64,000 nt of DNA. Source: Acidobacteriota bacterium (lineage in GTDB: Bacteria > Acidobacteriota > Aminicenantia > Aminicenantales > Saccharicenantaceae). The stretch covers positions 81,055 to 145,054 of the forward strand of contig JAKQUO010000048.1 of NCBI GenBank assembly GCA_029569255.1, written 5' to 3'. This document shows positions 9,438-18,337 of the stretch, piece by piece; position 1 is the first letter of the stretch; each line of letters starts with the position of its first letter. The notes below the pieces were generated by a model that saw nothing but the letters and a program-made list of their open reading frames with translations, had not been told where the DNA came from and ran no database searches. The translations under genes were made by a program, and so were the position numbers.

Positions 9438-10154
9438 GTGAAGAAGGCGGCGCGCGCGCTCACGCTCATGCTGGCTGTCCTGGCCGCGTCCGGCGGCGGA
9501 GCCTGGGCCCAGTCCTCGATCGTCGGCCAGATCGCCGGCGACACGGCGGCCTCGGAGAAGCTCAACTTCGGGCTGAAGTTCGGCTTCGACTGCGGCCGGC
9601 TCCGGGGCCTCGGCCAGGGCGACCGGCTGGGCGCCTTCAGCTTCGGCCTGGCGGCCAGGATCAAGCTGGGCCCGAGGCTCTTCCTGACTCCCGAGCTCGG
9701 CCTGTTCTCGCGCAAAGGGGCGACCGGGATCCCGTTCGTCACGACCGGCGACCCGGCCCTCGACCCCATCTTCGCCGATCCGGCCAAGTCGGCCGTCGTC
9801 CTGGATTACCTGGAGGCCCCGGTCCGGCTCATGTACCGGCTCGGGCGCTTCGAGCTCGGCGGCGGCCTTTTCGCCGGCGCCCTGACCTCGGCCGGCGAGC
9901 GCTTCCGGGCCGAGCCCGGGACGGGCCGGGAGCTCCTCCACGTCCGCGACGCCGCGGCGTCCTTCAAGAAAGCCAACTACGGGGTCCTCCTCGAGGCCGC
10001 CTGGATCATCACCATGCCGCGCCGCGGGGCGGGGCTCATCTTCCACGTCCGCTATCAGGGGGGGCTGGCCGATATCGCCAGGGACCCGGCCGGGGCCGGT
10101 CCGGTCCGGACGGAGGGCTTCCAGATCGCCCTCAGCTTCCCCTTCATCCGCTGA
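9438..10154 (+). CDS. Outer-membrane beta-barrel protein (PorT/OmpX-like)
   Basis: GTG start, signal peptide ending AWAQ, amphipathic beta-strands, terminal aromatic ...LSFPFIR. Confidence 0.65.
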   Translation: MKKAARALTLMLAVLAASGGGAWAQSSIVGQIAGDTAASEKLNFGLKFGFDCGRLRGLGQGDRLGAFSFGLAARIKLGPRLFLTPELGLFSRKGATGIPFVTTGDPALDPIFADPAKSAVVLDYLEAPVRLMYRLGRFELGGGLFAGALTSAGERFRAEPGTGRELLHVRDAAASFKKANYGVLLEAAWIITMPRRGAGLIFHVRYQGGLADIARDPAGAGPVRTEGFQIALSFPFIR

Positions 10155-10170
10155 CCCGAGGAGGACCGAG

Positions 10171-10797
10171 ATGCTCGCCGCCATGCAGGAGGCCCTGATC
10201 GCGGGGAAGAAGGCCGAGGTCGAATCGCTCGTCGACGGGGCCCTGGCCGGAGGTGTCGCCGCGGCCCGGATCCTGGACGAAGGGCTCATCCCCGGCATGG
10301 AGCGCCTCGGCGAGCAGTTCAAGAGGAACGAGGTCTTCATCCCCGAGGTCCTGGTCGCCGCCCGGGCCATGCAGGCCGGGCTGGCCAAGCTCGAGCCGCA
10401 CTTGGCCAAGGCCGGGGTCAAGCCCCGCGGCATCGTCGTCATCGGCACGGTCAAGGGCGACCTCCACGACATCGGCAAGAACCTCGTGGCCATGATGCTC
10501 CGCGGCAACGGCTTCAAGATCGTCGATCTCGGCGTCGACGTCGCGCCCGAAAAGTACCTCGACGCGGCCCGGGCCAGCGGCGCCGGGGCCATCGCCCTCT
10601 CGGCCCTGCTGACGACGACCATGGTCCAGATGAAGAACGTCGTCGAGGCCGTGAAGAAGGCCGGCCTGGCCGTCCCCGTGGTCGTCGGCGGGGCCCCCGT
10701 CACCCGCGACTACGCCGACCGGATCGGGGCCGACGGCTTCGCCCCCGACGCCGCCTCGGCCGTCGAAGAGATCGGCCGGATCATCGCCGCCCGATGA
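10171..10797 (+). CDS. Methyltransferase cognate corrinoid protein (B12-binding)
   Basis: GTVKGDLHDIGKNLVAMMLRGNGFKIVDLGVDV (DxHxxG B12-binding motif), GGAPVTRDYADRIGADGFAPDA. Confidence 0.92.
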   Translation: MLAAMQEALIAGKKAEVESLVDGALAGGVAAARILDEGLIPGMERLGEQFKRNEVFIPEVLVAARAMQAGLAKLEPHLAKAGVKPRGIVVIGTVKGDLHDIGKNLVAMMLRGNGFKIVDLGVDVAPEKYLDAARASGAGAIALSALLTTTMVQMKNVVEAVKKAGLAVPVVVGGAPVTRDYADRIGADGFAPDAASAVEEIGRIIAAR

Positions 10798-11810
10798 CCT
10801 CGCGCGAGCTCGTCGTCGACACCCTCGAGTTCCGCGGCCCGGCCCGCGTCCCCCGCCAGCTCTGGACCCTGCCCTGGGCCGAGATGACCTGGCCGGCGGA
10901 GCTGGCCGCGCTCCGGGCGCGCTTCCCCGACGACATCGTCAGCTCGCCGGCCTTCCTGCGGGAGCCGCCGCGGACGGAGGGCGAGGAGTACGAGCCGGGG
11001 GTCTTCGTCGACGAGTGGGGCTGCCGCTTCGAGAACGCGCAGAGGGGCATCATCGGCCAGGTCAAGGAGCCCCGGCTCCGGGACTGGTCCGGCCTCGACG
11101 GGCTCCGCGTCCCCCGGGAGCGGCTGACCGTCGATCTCGCCGAGGTCGACGGCTTCTGCGCCGCCTCGGGCGCTTTCGTCCTGGCCAAGACGGGGGCCCG
11201 GCCGTTCGAGCTTCTCCAGTCCCTGCGCGGCCCGGAGAACCTCTACGTCGACCTGGCCGAGCGGCCCAAGGGCCTCTTCCGCCTGATCGATGCGGTCCAC
11301 GCCTTTTTCAGGGAGGAGATGGAGCTCTGGGCCTCGACCGAGGTCGACGCCCTCGTCTTCGCCGACGATTGGGGCGGGCAGACGGGGCTGCTCGTCGCGC
11401 CGGGCCTGTGGCGCGAGCTCTTCAAGCCGCTCTACCGGGAGTACGTCGAGATCGCCCACCGCAACGGCAAGTACGCCTTCATGCACTCCGACGGCCATAT
11501 CGCCGCCATCCTGCCGGACCTCGTCGAGATCGGCCTCGACGCCCTCAACGCCCAGATCTTCTGCATGGACGTGGCCGAGATCGGCCGCCGCTTCGCCGGG
11601 AAGCTCACCTTCTGGGGCGAGGTCGACCGCCAGCGGCTGCTGCCCTCCGGCACCCCGGCCGAGGTCGCCGCGGCGGTCGGGGAGGTCCACCGGGCCCTCT
11701 GGCGCGGGGGCGGGGCGATCGCCCAGTGCGAGTTCGGCCCCGGGGCCCGGCCGGAGAACGTGGCCGCGGTCTTCGAGGCCTGGGAGGCTTTGACCCGACC
11801 GGCGATGTGA
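10794..11810 (+). CDS. Uroporphyrinogen-decarboxylase family methyltransferase
   Basis: UroD-fold motifs (DDWGGQTGLLVAPGLWRELFKPLYREYVEIAHRNGKYAFMHSDGHIAAILPDLVEIGLDALNAQ); ATGA overlap with the corrinoid protein. Confidence 0.88.
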   Translation: MTSRELVVDTLEFRGPARVPRQLWTLPWAEMTWPAELAALRARFPDDIVSSPAFLREPPRTEGEEYEPGVFVDEWGCRFENAQRGIIGQVKEPRLRDWSGLDGLRVPRERLTVDLAEVDGFCAASGAFVLAKTGARPFELLQSLRGPENLYVDLAERPKGLFRLIDAVHAFFREEMELWASTEVDALVFADDWGGQTGLLVAPGLWRELFKPLYREYVEIAHRNGKYAFMHSDGHIAAILPDLVEIGLDALNAQIFCMDVAEIGRRFAGKLTFWGEVDRQRLLPSGTPAEVAAAVGEVHRALWRGGGAIAQCEFGPGARPENVAAVFEAWEALTRPAM

Positions 11811-11868
11811 TATAATCGGAACGGAACTGTGTCATAGCAAGCGGGCCTTGCGGCCCGAGGAGGTCGTA

Positions 11869-12774
11869 ATGAAAAGGATGCTCATCGCTCTCACGGCCGC
11901 AGCGCTCGCGGGCGCTCTGGCGGCGGCCCCCGCCGCGGCGGCGGATGTTCAGAAGGTCCAGAGCATCTGGCAGGCCGCGCCCATGACCATCGACGGCGTC
12001 GCCCAGGAGTGGGACACTTCCGAGCCCGTCACGGACGACGGCTCCGGGGTCCAGTACGCCCTGAGGAACGACGGCCGCAACCTCTACATCATCATGGTCT
12101 TCCGCGCCCCCCAGCCCGGCTCGGGCTCGCGCGTCTCCTCCAAGTCGACCCTCGATTACACGGGCATGAAGATCTACTTCGCCGCCGGGGGCAAGAAGGC
12201 CAAGGACCACGGCGTCCTCTTCCAGAAGAAGCAGTACACGGCCGAGGCCCTCATCGCCAACATGGAGAAGCGGGGCCAGGCCGTGAGCGAGGCCGAGAAG
12301 GCCGAGATCCGCAAGAAGCCGACCCACATCGTTTTCACCGAGGAGGTCATCAGGCCGAAGAAGGCCCCCGCCGCCGTCGAGCTCGCGGGCGGACAGATCG
12401 ACTCGCCGATGTACCGGCAGATCGACAAGGGCCCCCTGACCGTCTGCGAGTTCCGCGTTCCCCTCGCCTTGATCCGGGCGGCCGGCGGCGCGCGGTCGGG
12501 CGACCCGATCATGTCCGGCGACCCGATCATGCTCGGCTTCGAGTGGGGCGGCATAACCCAGCAGATCATGCGCGACATGATGGCCGGCCGGGCCGACCAG
12601 AGCGTCAGCGCCAGAGACCGGGGCGTTTCAGCCGAAGGCGGCTGGCGGGACTCCAGCGGCGATTCGGGCGGCGAGATCGGGGGCATGGGCGGCGGGGTCG
12701 GCGAGATGGGCCGCAGCTCCCGTTACCCGAAGCACTCCTTCTGGGTCGCGGCCGCCCTGGCGGCGGGAAACTGA
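11869..12774 (+). CDS. Secreted protein with carbohydrate-binding family 9-like fold
   Basis: RBS-like GAGG upstream, signal peptide ending AAAAD; IDGVAQEWDTSEPVTDDGSGVQYALRNDGRNLYIIMVF is typical of CBM9-like domains. Confidence 0.65.
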   Translation: MKRMLIALTAAALAGALAAAPAAAADVQKVQSIWQAAPMTIDGVAQEWDTSEPVTDDGSGVQYALRNDGRNLYIIMVFRAPQPGSGSRVSSKSTLDYTGMKIYFAAGGKKAKDHGVLFQKKQYTAEALIANMEKRGQAVSEAEKAEIRKKPTHIVFTEEVIRPKKAPAAVELAGGQIDSPMYRQIDKGPLTVCEFRVPLALIRAAGGARSGDPIMSGDPIMLGFEWGGITQQIMRDMMAGRADQSVSARDRGVSAEGGWRDSSGDSGGEIGGMGGGVGEMGRSSRYPKHSFWVAAALAAGN

Positions 12775-12778
12775 CAGA

Positions 12779-13684
12779 TCAGGGGTTGGCCGCGAGCCAG
12801 GCCCCGGCGAAGGCCAGGGCCACGGCCAGCGCTTTCCAGCCCGTCAGCCGCTCGCGCAGGAAGATCGCGGCGATGACGACGATGAAGATCGAATTGAGCT
12901 GGCTGAGGATCGCCGCGACCGAGGCCGGGGCGTACTTCATCCCGCCCGTCCACAGGAGCAGGGAGAGGTAGGAGCCGAAGAAGGCCGCGGGGACCAGGGC
13001 TTTCCAGTTGCGGCGGTCGAAGAGCGGGCCGACGACGGCCCTTCTCGACTTGAGGGCCGGGACGAGAAGGGCCAGGGCGGCCGTCCCCCCGGCCATCCTG
13101 ACGAGCGTGGCCCAGTAGACCGAGACCGTTCCCAGCACCGGCTTGACCATGACGATCCCCAGCGCCGTGAAGAACATGGCCGCGACGCCGTAGGCGATGC
13201 CGGCGGCGAGCTCCCGGGGATCGAGCTTCTCGGCCTTCCCCTCTTTCGAGACCGTCAGGACCGCCGAGACGACGAGCCCGGCCCCGGCGAGCTGGATGAG
13301 CGTCAGGCGCTCGCCGAGAAAGGCGAACGACAAGACGATGACGAAGGGGCTGTAGAAGCAGTCGACGACGGCCGTCAGGCTGGCCCCGAGCCGGTTGAGG
13401 GCGTTGAAGAAGAGCGTGTCGGAGACGGCGATGCCGAGGACGCCGCTCAGGACGAGAAGGCCCGTCGTCGCGGCCGGGACGGCCGGCGCGAGCGGCTCCC
13501 CGAGGAGAACGAGCGTCGGGACGAGCAGGGCCAATCCGAGGACGTTCTTGCCCAGGTTCAGGGCGACGGGGTGGACCGTGCGGCCGCTGACGCGGAAGAG
13601 GACGACGGCCACGGCCCAGGCGAGGCCCGAGGCCAGGGCGAGCGACTCGCCGAGGAAGCGGACGGAGGACGGCTGTCCGGACAT
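12779..13684 (-). CDS. EamA/DMT-family transporter
   Basis: Ten TM-like segments; LASGLAWAVAVVLFRVSG and second repeat AFFGSYLSLLLWTGGMKYAPASVAAILSQLNSIF. Confidence 0.85.
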   Translation of the reverse strand: MSGQPSSVRFLGESLALASGLAWAVAVVLFRVSGRTVHPVALNLGKNVLGLALLVPTLVLLGEPLAPAVPAATTGLLVLSGVLGIAVSDTLFFNALNRLGASLTAVVDCFYSPFVIVLSFAFLGERLTLIQLAGAGLVVSAVLTVSKEGKAEKLDPRELAAGIAYGVAAMFFTALGIVMVKPVLGTVSVYWATLVRMAGGTAALALLVPALKSRRAVVGPLFDRRNWKALVPAAFFGSYLSLLLWTGGMKYAPASVAAILSQLNSIFIVVIAAIFLRERLTGWKALAVALAFAGAWLAANP

Positions 13685-13772
13685 GGGCTCCCACCTATAG
13701 CAGAGTCGCCCGGGGGGCGTCAATGAGCGCCGGCCCGGGATCCCCGGGCCCGGAAGGCCGGGGGGGTTAGCC

Positions 13773-13840
13773 TTCAGGGGTGAGAAAAGTCATCGGAATA
13801 TCACCCCTGAAATAGCCTCGCGCGATGATTTCGGGGGTGA
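13773..13840. promoter_or_regulatory. Three-box inverted/direct repeat upstream of the PEP-CTERM-like gene
   Basis: TTCAGGGGTGA (13773-13783), TCACCCCTGAA (13801-13811), TTCGGGGGTGA (13830-13840), spaced 28-29 nt. Confidence 0.45.
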
Positions 13841-13873
13841 GGCGCCGGCCTACGATGGCGGCGGAGGACATCC

Positions 13874-14107
13874 ATGAAAAAAGCGGCAGGGATCCTTGGC
13901 ATGGGATTGGCGGGCGCGTCGTTGCTGGCCTGGGTCGCGTCTTCGGCCGCCGGGGCTTCGCTCGAAGGCCCGCGCCGGGGAGGCGGCAGGAACAGGCCCG
14001 GGAATCCGACCTACTCGGTCGCCGAGCCCGCCTCGGTCGCCCTTCTCGGGGCCGGGCTGGTCGTCCTGGGCCTCTACGCCAAGAAGAAGAACGGCAAGAA
14101 GAGCTGA
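13874..14107 (+). CDS. Small PEP-CTERM sorting-domain protein
   Basis: Signal peptide; C-terminus AEPASVALLGAGLVVLGLYAKKKNGKKS = PEP-like motif + TM + basic tail. Confidence 0.75.
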   Translation: MKKAAGILGMGLAGASLLAWVASSAAGASLEGPRRGGGRNRPGNPTYSVAEPASVALLGAGLVVLGLYAKKKNGKKS

Positions 14108-14281
14108 GCCCCGAGCCCGGCCGGTCTCGCGGGGCGGCCGGCTGAAGGCTCGTCAACTCCCTCTCCTCCTGGGGGGTCGTTTCTCCGAACGCCCCCCCCT
14201 TTTTTTCTCCGCGGCGAATCCCGGCCCCGGTTTGACCGGCGTCGCGGGGGCGTGCTATAACCGCCCCGGAGGAGACGCGCG

Positions 14282-15874
14282 ATGAGCAAACCGAGAACCC
14301 TGTCCTTTCTCGTCCTCGGGCTGGCCGTCCTGGCCCTGTCGTTCCCGCCGCCCTCCCCGGCGCCGGGCGCCCCGGCGGACGCGCCTCCCGGCTTCGACTC
14401 GTGCACGAGCATCCTGGTCGGGCGGGGGGCCTCCGTCGACGGCTCGACCATGACCTCCCACTCGTGCGATTCCGGGACCGACCGGACCTGGATGGCCATC
14501 GTCCCCAACGCCCGGCACAAGCCGGGGGAGACGGCCAAGGTCTATCACGAGTCCAAGCGGACCAAGGGCCCCAACGACCCCGACCGCCTGGAGACGGGCG
14601 AGATCCCCCAGGTGGCCGAGACCTACGCCTACCTCGACGCCGCCTACCCGATCATGAACGAGCACCAGCTGGCCATCGGCGAGACGACCATCGGCAGCCG
14701 CCGCGAGCTCGTGAGCGACAAGGGCCTCATCGACGCGCCCGAGCTCTACCGCCTGGTCCTCGAGCGGGCCCGGACGGCCCGCGAGGCCATCCGCGTCGCC
14801 GACGAGCTGACCAGGGCCCACGGCTACAACGACTGGGGCGAGTGCCTCACCTTCGCCGACCCCAGGGAGGTCTGGCACTTCGAGATCCACGGCCCGGGCA
14901 AGGGCCGGATCGGGGCGGTCTGGGCGGCCCAGCGCGTCCCCGACGACGAGATCGGCGTCTCGGCCAACGCCGGGCGCATCCGCGAGATCGACCTGGCCAA
15001 CCCCGAGTTCTTCATGGCCTCGGGGAACGTCCACGCGCTGGCCGAGGAGATGGGCTTCTGGTCCAAGGCGAGCGGAAAGCCCTTCGAGTTCTGCTATGCC
15101 TACAATCCGGACTCCCGGACGAGCCTGTACTGCCGCCGACGCGAGTGGCGGGTGCTGAGCCTGCTCGCCCCCTCGCTCCGGCTCAATCCCGAGTCCGAGA
15201 ATTTCCCCTTCTCGGTCAAGCCCGAGAAGAAGGTCGGCGTCGCCGACGTCCTGGCCATCTTCCGCGACACCTACGCCGGGACCGAGTACGACATGACCCG
15301 GACGCTGACCGCGGTCAACCGCAAGGGGGAGACGGTCAAGAGCCCCGTGGCGACGCCGTTCATGAACGCCGACACGCTGGCCCTCTTCCGCCTGAAGCGG
15401 GAGCGGACGATCTGCTCGCCGGCCGCGACCTACCTCCAGGTCACCCAGTCGCGCGAGGGGCTGCCCGGCCCGATCGGCGGCGTCGTCTGGCTCGGCTACG
15501 ACAACCCGGCCGCGACGCCCCACGTGCCCATCTACATCGGCATCGCCCAAATGCCGGCCTCTTACATGGTCGACGGCCGCTGGGCCTTCAGCCGGGACTG
15601 CGCCTGGTGGGCCTTCCGGACCGTCAGCCGGCTGGCCAACTTCCGCTGGCAGGAGATGTCGCAGGACGTCCAGAAGGTCTGGAAGGGGATCGAGGACAAG
15701 GCCTTCGCCGGCCAGGCCGCGTTCGAGGCGGAGGCCCTGGCCCTCTACAAGAAGGACCCCCGCAAGGCCCGCGACCTCCTGACGAAATACTCGCACGACC
15801 TGGCCAACGGCGCCGTCGCCGCCTACTGGAAGCTCCTCGACGACCTCTGGCTCAAGTACTCCGGGTCCTTCTGA
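14282..15874 (+). CDS. C69-family dipeptidase-like protein
   Basis: Signal peptide, then DSCTSILVGRGASVDGSTMTSHSCDSG; stop overlaps the ATG of the adjacent REP-A (TGATG). Confidence 0.8.
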   Translation: MSKPRTLSFLVLGLAVLALSFPPPSPAPGAPADAPPGFDSCTSILVGRGASVDGSTMTSHSCDSGTDRTWMAIVPNARHKPGETAKVYHESKRTKGPNDPDRLETGEIPQVAETYAYLDAAYPIMNEHQLAIGETTIGSRRELVSDKGLIDAPELYRLVLERARTAREAIRVADELTRAHGYNDWGECLTFADPREVWHFEIHGPGKGRIGAVWAAQRVPDDEIGVSANAGRIREIDLANPEFFMASGNVHALAEEMGFWSKASGKPFEFCYAYNPDSRTSLYCRRREWRVLSLLAPSLRLNPESENFPFSVKPEKKVGVADVLAIFRDTYAGTEYDMTRTLTAVNRKGETVKSPVATPFMNADTLALFRLKRERTICSPAATYLQVTQSREGLPGPIGGVVWLGYDNPAATPHVPIYIGIAQMPASYMVDGRWAFSRDCAWWAFRTVSRLANFRWQEMSQDVQKVWKGIEDKAFAGQAAFEAEALALYKKDPRKARDLLTKYSHDLANGAVAAYWKLLDDLWLKYSGSF

Positions 15875-15898
15875 TGGGGGACATGATACCCGTTTCCC
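15874..15898 (+). repeat. REP-A, left arm (REPIN 1)
   Basis: ATGGGGGACATGATACCCGTTTCCC; inverted partner at 15951-15975. Confidence 0.9.
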
Positions 15899-15950
15899 CA
15901 TTTCGGGCGGATCTGATGCCGCGTGGCGAACGGACAGTAGAGAAGGAATA

Positions 15951-15975
15951 GGGAAACGGGTATCGTGTCCCCCAT
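15951..15975 (-). repeat. REP-A, right arm (REPIN 1)
   Basis: GGGAAACGGGTATCGTGTCCCCCAT; contains the GTG start of the downstream symporter. Confidence 0.9.
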
Positions 15976-18079
15976 TTTCGGGCTGCACCCGCTCGACTTC
16001 GCCATCGTCCTCGTTTTCGTCGCCGCCGTCCTGTGGCTCGGCTGGCGGGCCTCGCGCAAGACCAAGACGGCCGAGGACTTCTACGTCGCCGGCCGCCGCC
16101 TGGGCAAGTTCTACCAGTTCTTCCTCAACCTGGGCACCTCGACCAACGCCGACCAGGCCATCGTCGTCTCCCGCGAGGTCTACCGCCAGGGCGTCGGCGG
16201 GATGTGGATCCAGTACCTCGTCCTCTTCCTGACCCCCTTCTACTGGTTCACCACGGCCTTCTTCCGCCGCGTCCGCCTGGTCACCATCGGCGACTTCTTC
16301 ACGGAGCGGTTCAAGAGCCGGTTCCTCGGCGCGGCCTTCGCCGTCTTCACCCTGTTCATGGCCTTCCTCGGCAACGGCGTCGGCTACATGGTCGCGGCCA
16401 AGACGATGATGGCCCTGACGCCCAAGCCCGCCGCGCGCTACACCGTCGAGGAGCGCCGGGCCGTCGACCTCTTCGAGGAGTACCGGGCCCTCCGGGCCCG
16501 CTCCGAGCGCGGGGAGCTCGCCCCGGCCGAGTCGGCGCGCCTGGCCGAGCTCGTCGAGCGGGAGAAGAAGGGCGAGCTGCGGGCCTTCGTCTCCTACACG
16601 GACGCGGTCTCGATCTACCTCGTCTACACGGTCATCGTGGCCGTCTACACGATGATGGGCGGCTTCCTGGCCGCGGCCATCACCGACGTCATCCAGGGGT
16701 TCCTGCTGACGGCCTTCTCGCTCCTGCTCATCCCCATCGCCCTCCACCGCGTCGGCGGGTTCGCCGGGCTCCACGCCGCCGTCCCCGATTTCATGTTCAA
16801 GCTCTTCGGCTCGGCGGCGACGAGCGAGTACGCCTGGTACACCATCCTGGCCATGGCCCTGGCGAACCTCGTCTCCATCATCGCCGTGGCCACCGGCATG
16901 CAGACGGCCGGCTCGGCCAGGAACGAGATGACCGCCCGGGTCGGCATGATCGGGGGCATGTTCTTCAAGCGCGTCATCATGATCTTCTGGGCCCTGACCG
17001 GCCTCCTGGCCATCGCCCTCTACGCCGGCCGGCTCCACGATCCCGACCTCATCTGGGGCCGCATGACCATGGACCTGCTCTTCCCCGGCGCCATCGGCCT
17101 GATGATGGCCGGGATCCTCTCGGCCAAGATGTCCAGCCTGGCCGGGTCGAGCGTCTCCTACTCGGCCCTCTTCATCCGCAACCTCTACCAGCCCTTCGTC
17201 AAGCCCAAGTCGGACCGCCACCTGATCCGGGTCGGGCGGGCCGCCATCGGCGCGACCCTGCTCGGCGGCGTGGGCGCGGCCCTGTTCATCGGCAACCTGC
17301 TCGACTTGTTCAAGTACTTCATCTCCCTGCCGGCCATCTTCGGCGCGGCCATCTGGCTGGGCTTCCTGTGGCGCCGCGTGACCCGGGCCGCGGTCATCGC
17401 CCAGGTCGTCGTCTGCTTCGCCGTCTACGCCCTCGTCCCCAACGTCTTCCAGTCGCTCGAGTGGGCCCGGACGCGGCCCTCGTTCCTGCGGGAAACGCGG
17501 GCCCGGATCGTCAACATCACCACCCGGGCCGTCGAGGAGGACGTCGCGGCGGGGCGCGCGGCCGCGGTCGGGGAGGTCATCCGCAAGGAGCACCGCAACC
17601 CGCCCGAGGGCATCTTCTACGAGAAGGTCGCCCGGAGCGACCCCCGGGACCCGGATTCGCCCAAGGTCGGGATCGGCCGGTTCCACGCCGAGCTCTGGAT
17701 CCTCGGCTGGTGCGGGGTCGATTTCACGGGCTTCTCCAAGGCCCAGCTGAGCGCCGTCCGCTTCGGCTTCGACGCTCTGTTCCCGTTCGTCCTGCTCTTC
17801 TTGCTGAGCGCCGTGACCCGGCCCGTGCCCAAGGCCGACCTCGACCGCTTCTTCGCCCGCGTCCACACGCCCGTCCAGCCGACGCCAGAGGAGGAGGAGC
17901 GGGCCCTGCGGCGCGCCGTCGAGCGCTACGAGGAGATCGAGTCGCGCAAGCTCAAGGCGGGGTCGAACTGGGAGATCATGAAGCCTCGGCTAGTCGATGT
18001 CCTCGGCTTCGCCGGCTGCTGGGCCCTCGTCGGGGTCGTCGTCCTGCTCCTCTGGCTCGTGGTAAAATGGGGGACATGA
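15965..18079 (+). CDS. Sodium:solute symporter family protein
   Basis: AEDFYVAGRRLGKFYQFFLNLGTSTNADQAIV, multiple TM segments; start (MSPI) and stop (WGT*) lie in REP-A sequence. Confidence 0.85.
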   Translation: MSPIFGLHPLDFAIVLVFVAAVLWLGWRASRKTKTAEDFYVAGRRLGKFYQFFLNLGTSTNADQAIVVSREVYRQGVGGMWIQYLVLFLTPFYWFTTAFFRRVRLVTIGDFFTERFKSRFLGAAFAVFTLFMAFLGNGVGYMVAAKTMMALTPKPAARYTVEERRAVDLFEEYRALRARSERGELAPAESARLAELVEREKKGELRAFVSYTDAVSIYLVYTVIVAVYTMMGGFLAAAITDVIQGFLLTAFSLLLIPIALHRVGGFAGLHAAVPDFMFKLFGSAATSEYAWYTILAMALANLVSIIAVATGMQTAGSARNEMTARVGMIGGMFFKRVIMIFWALTGLLAIALYAGRLHDPDLIWGRMTMDLLFPGAIGLMMAGILSAKMSSLAGSSVSYSALFIRNLYQPFVKPKSDRHLIRVGRAAIGATLLGGVGAALFIGNLLDLFKYFISLPAIFGAAIWLGFLWRRVTRAAVIAQVVVCFAVYALVPNVFQSLEWARTRPSFLRETRARIVNITTRAVEEDVAAGRAAAVGEVIRKEHRNPPEGIFYEKVARSDPRDPDSPKVGIGRFHAELWILGWCGVDFTGFSKAQLSAVRFGFDALFPFVLLFLLSAVTRPVPKADLDRFFARVHTPVQPTPEEEERALRRAVERYEEIESRKLKAGSNWEIMKPRLVDVLGFAGCWALVGVVVLLLWLVVKWGT

Positions 18080-18083
18080 TCCC
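18067..18083 (+). repeat. REP-A, left arm (partial/variant)
   Basis: ATGGGGGACATGATCCC; contains the symporter stop codon. Confidence 0.75.
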
Positions 18084-18141
18084 TTCGGGGACCGCGACGG
18101 ATTCCGTATTTCCTGGCCGCCCGGCCTATCAACGTGAGAGA

Positions 18142-18225
18142 GAAGAAGACGCGTTGGCGACGGTTGCCTCTTTGGATCAGGTGATGCGGACACCCGGGGA
18201 CGACAGCCCGCGCGAATCTCGGCAT
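18142..18225 (-). pseudogene. RAYT N-terminal remnant
   Basis: MPRFARAVVPGCPHHLIQRGNRRQRVFF matches the N-terminal HUH motif region of RAYT; no C-terminal domain; bracketed by inverted REP-A copies. Confidence 0.8.
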
Positions 18226-18290
18226 GATCGACCTCCTGCAATAGAGAGGACGATTGGAGCGGGGCGTTTTTTTTCAGCGGCGGAAAAATC

Positions 18291-18315
18291 AGGAAACAGG
18301 TATCATGTCCCCCAT
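18291..18315 (-). repeat. REP-A, right arm
   Basis: AGGAAACAGGTATCATGTCCCCCAT. Confidence 0.85.
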
Positions 18316-18337
18316 TCAGCGAAGGCCGGCGCTCTTG

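Noticed and set aside
12499-12534. GGCGACCCGATCATG(TCC/CTC) tandem duplication (GDPIMSGDPIM)
   Set aside because: A single 18-nt in-frame duplication within a secreted protein; no wider pattern.
14255-17866. 1203-aa minus-strand ORF
   Set aside because: Antisense shadow of the dipeptidase and symporter genes; D/G/R/V-rich composition typical of high-GC reverse frames and no recognisable motifs.
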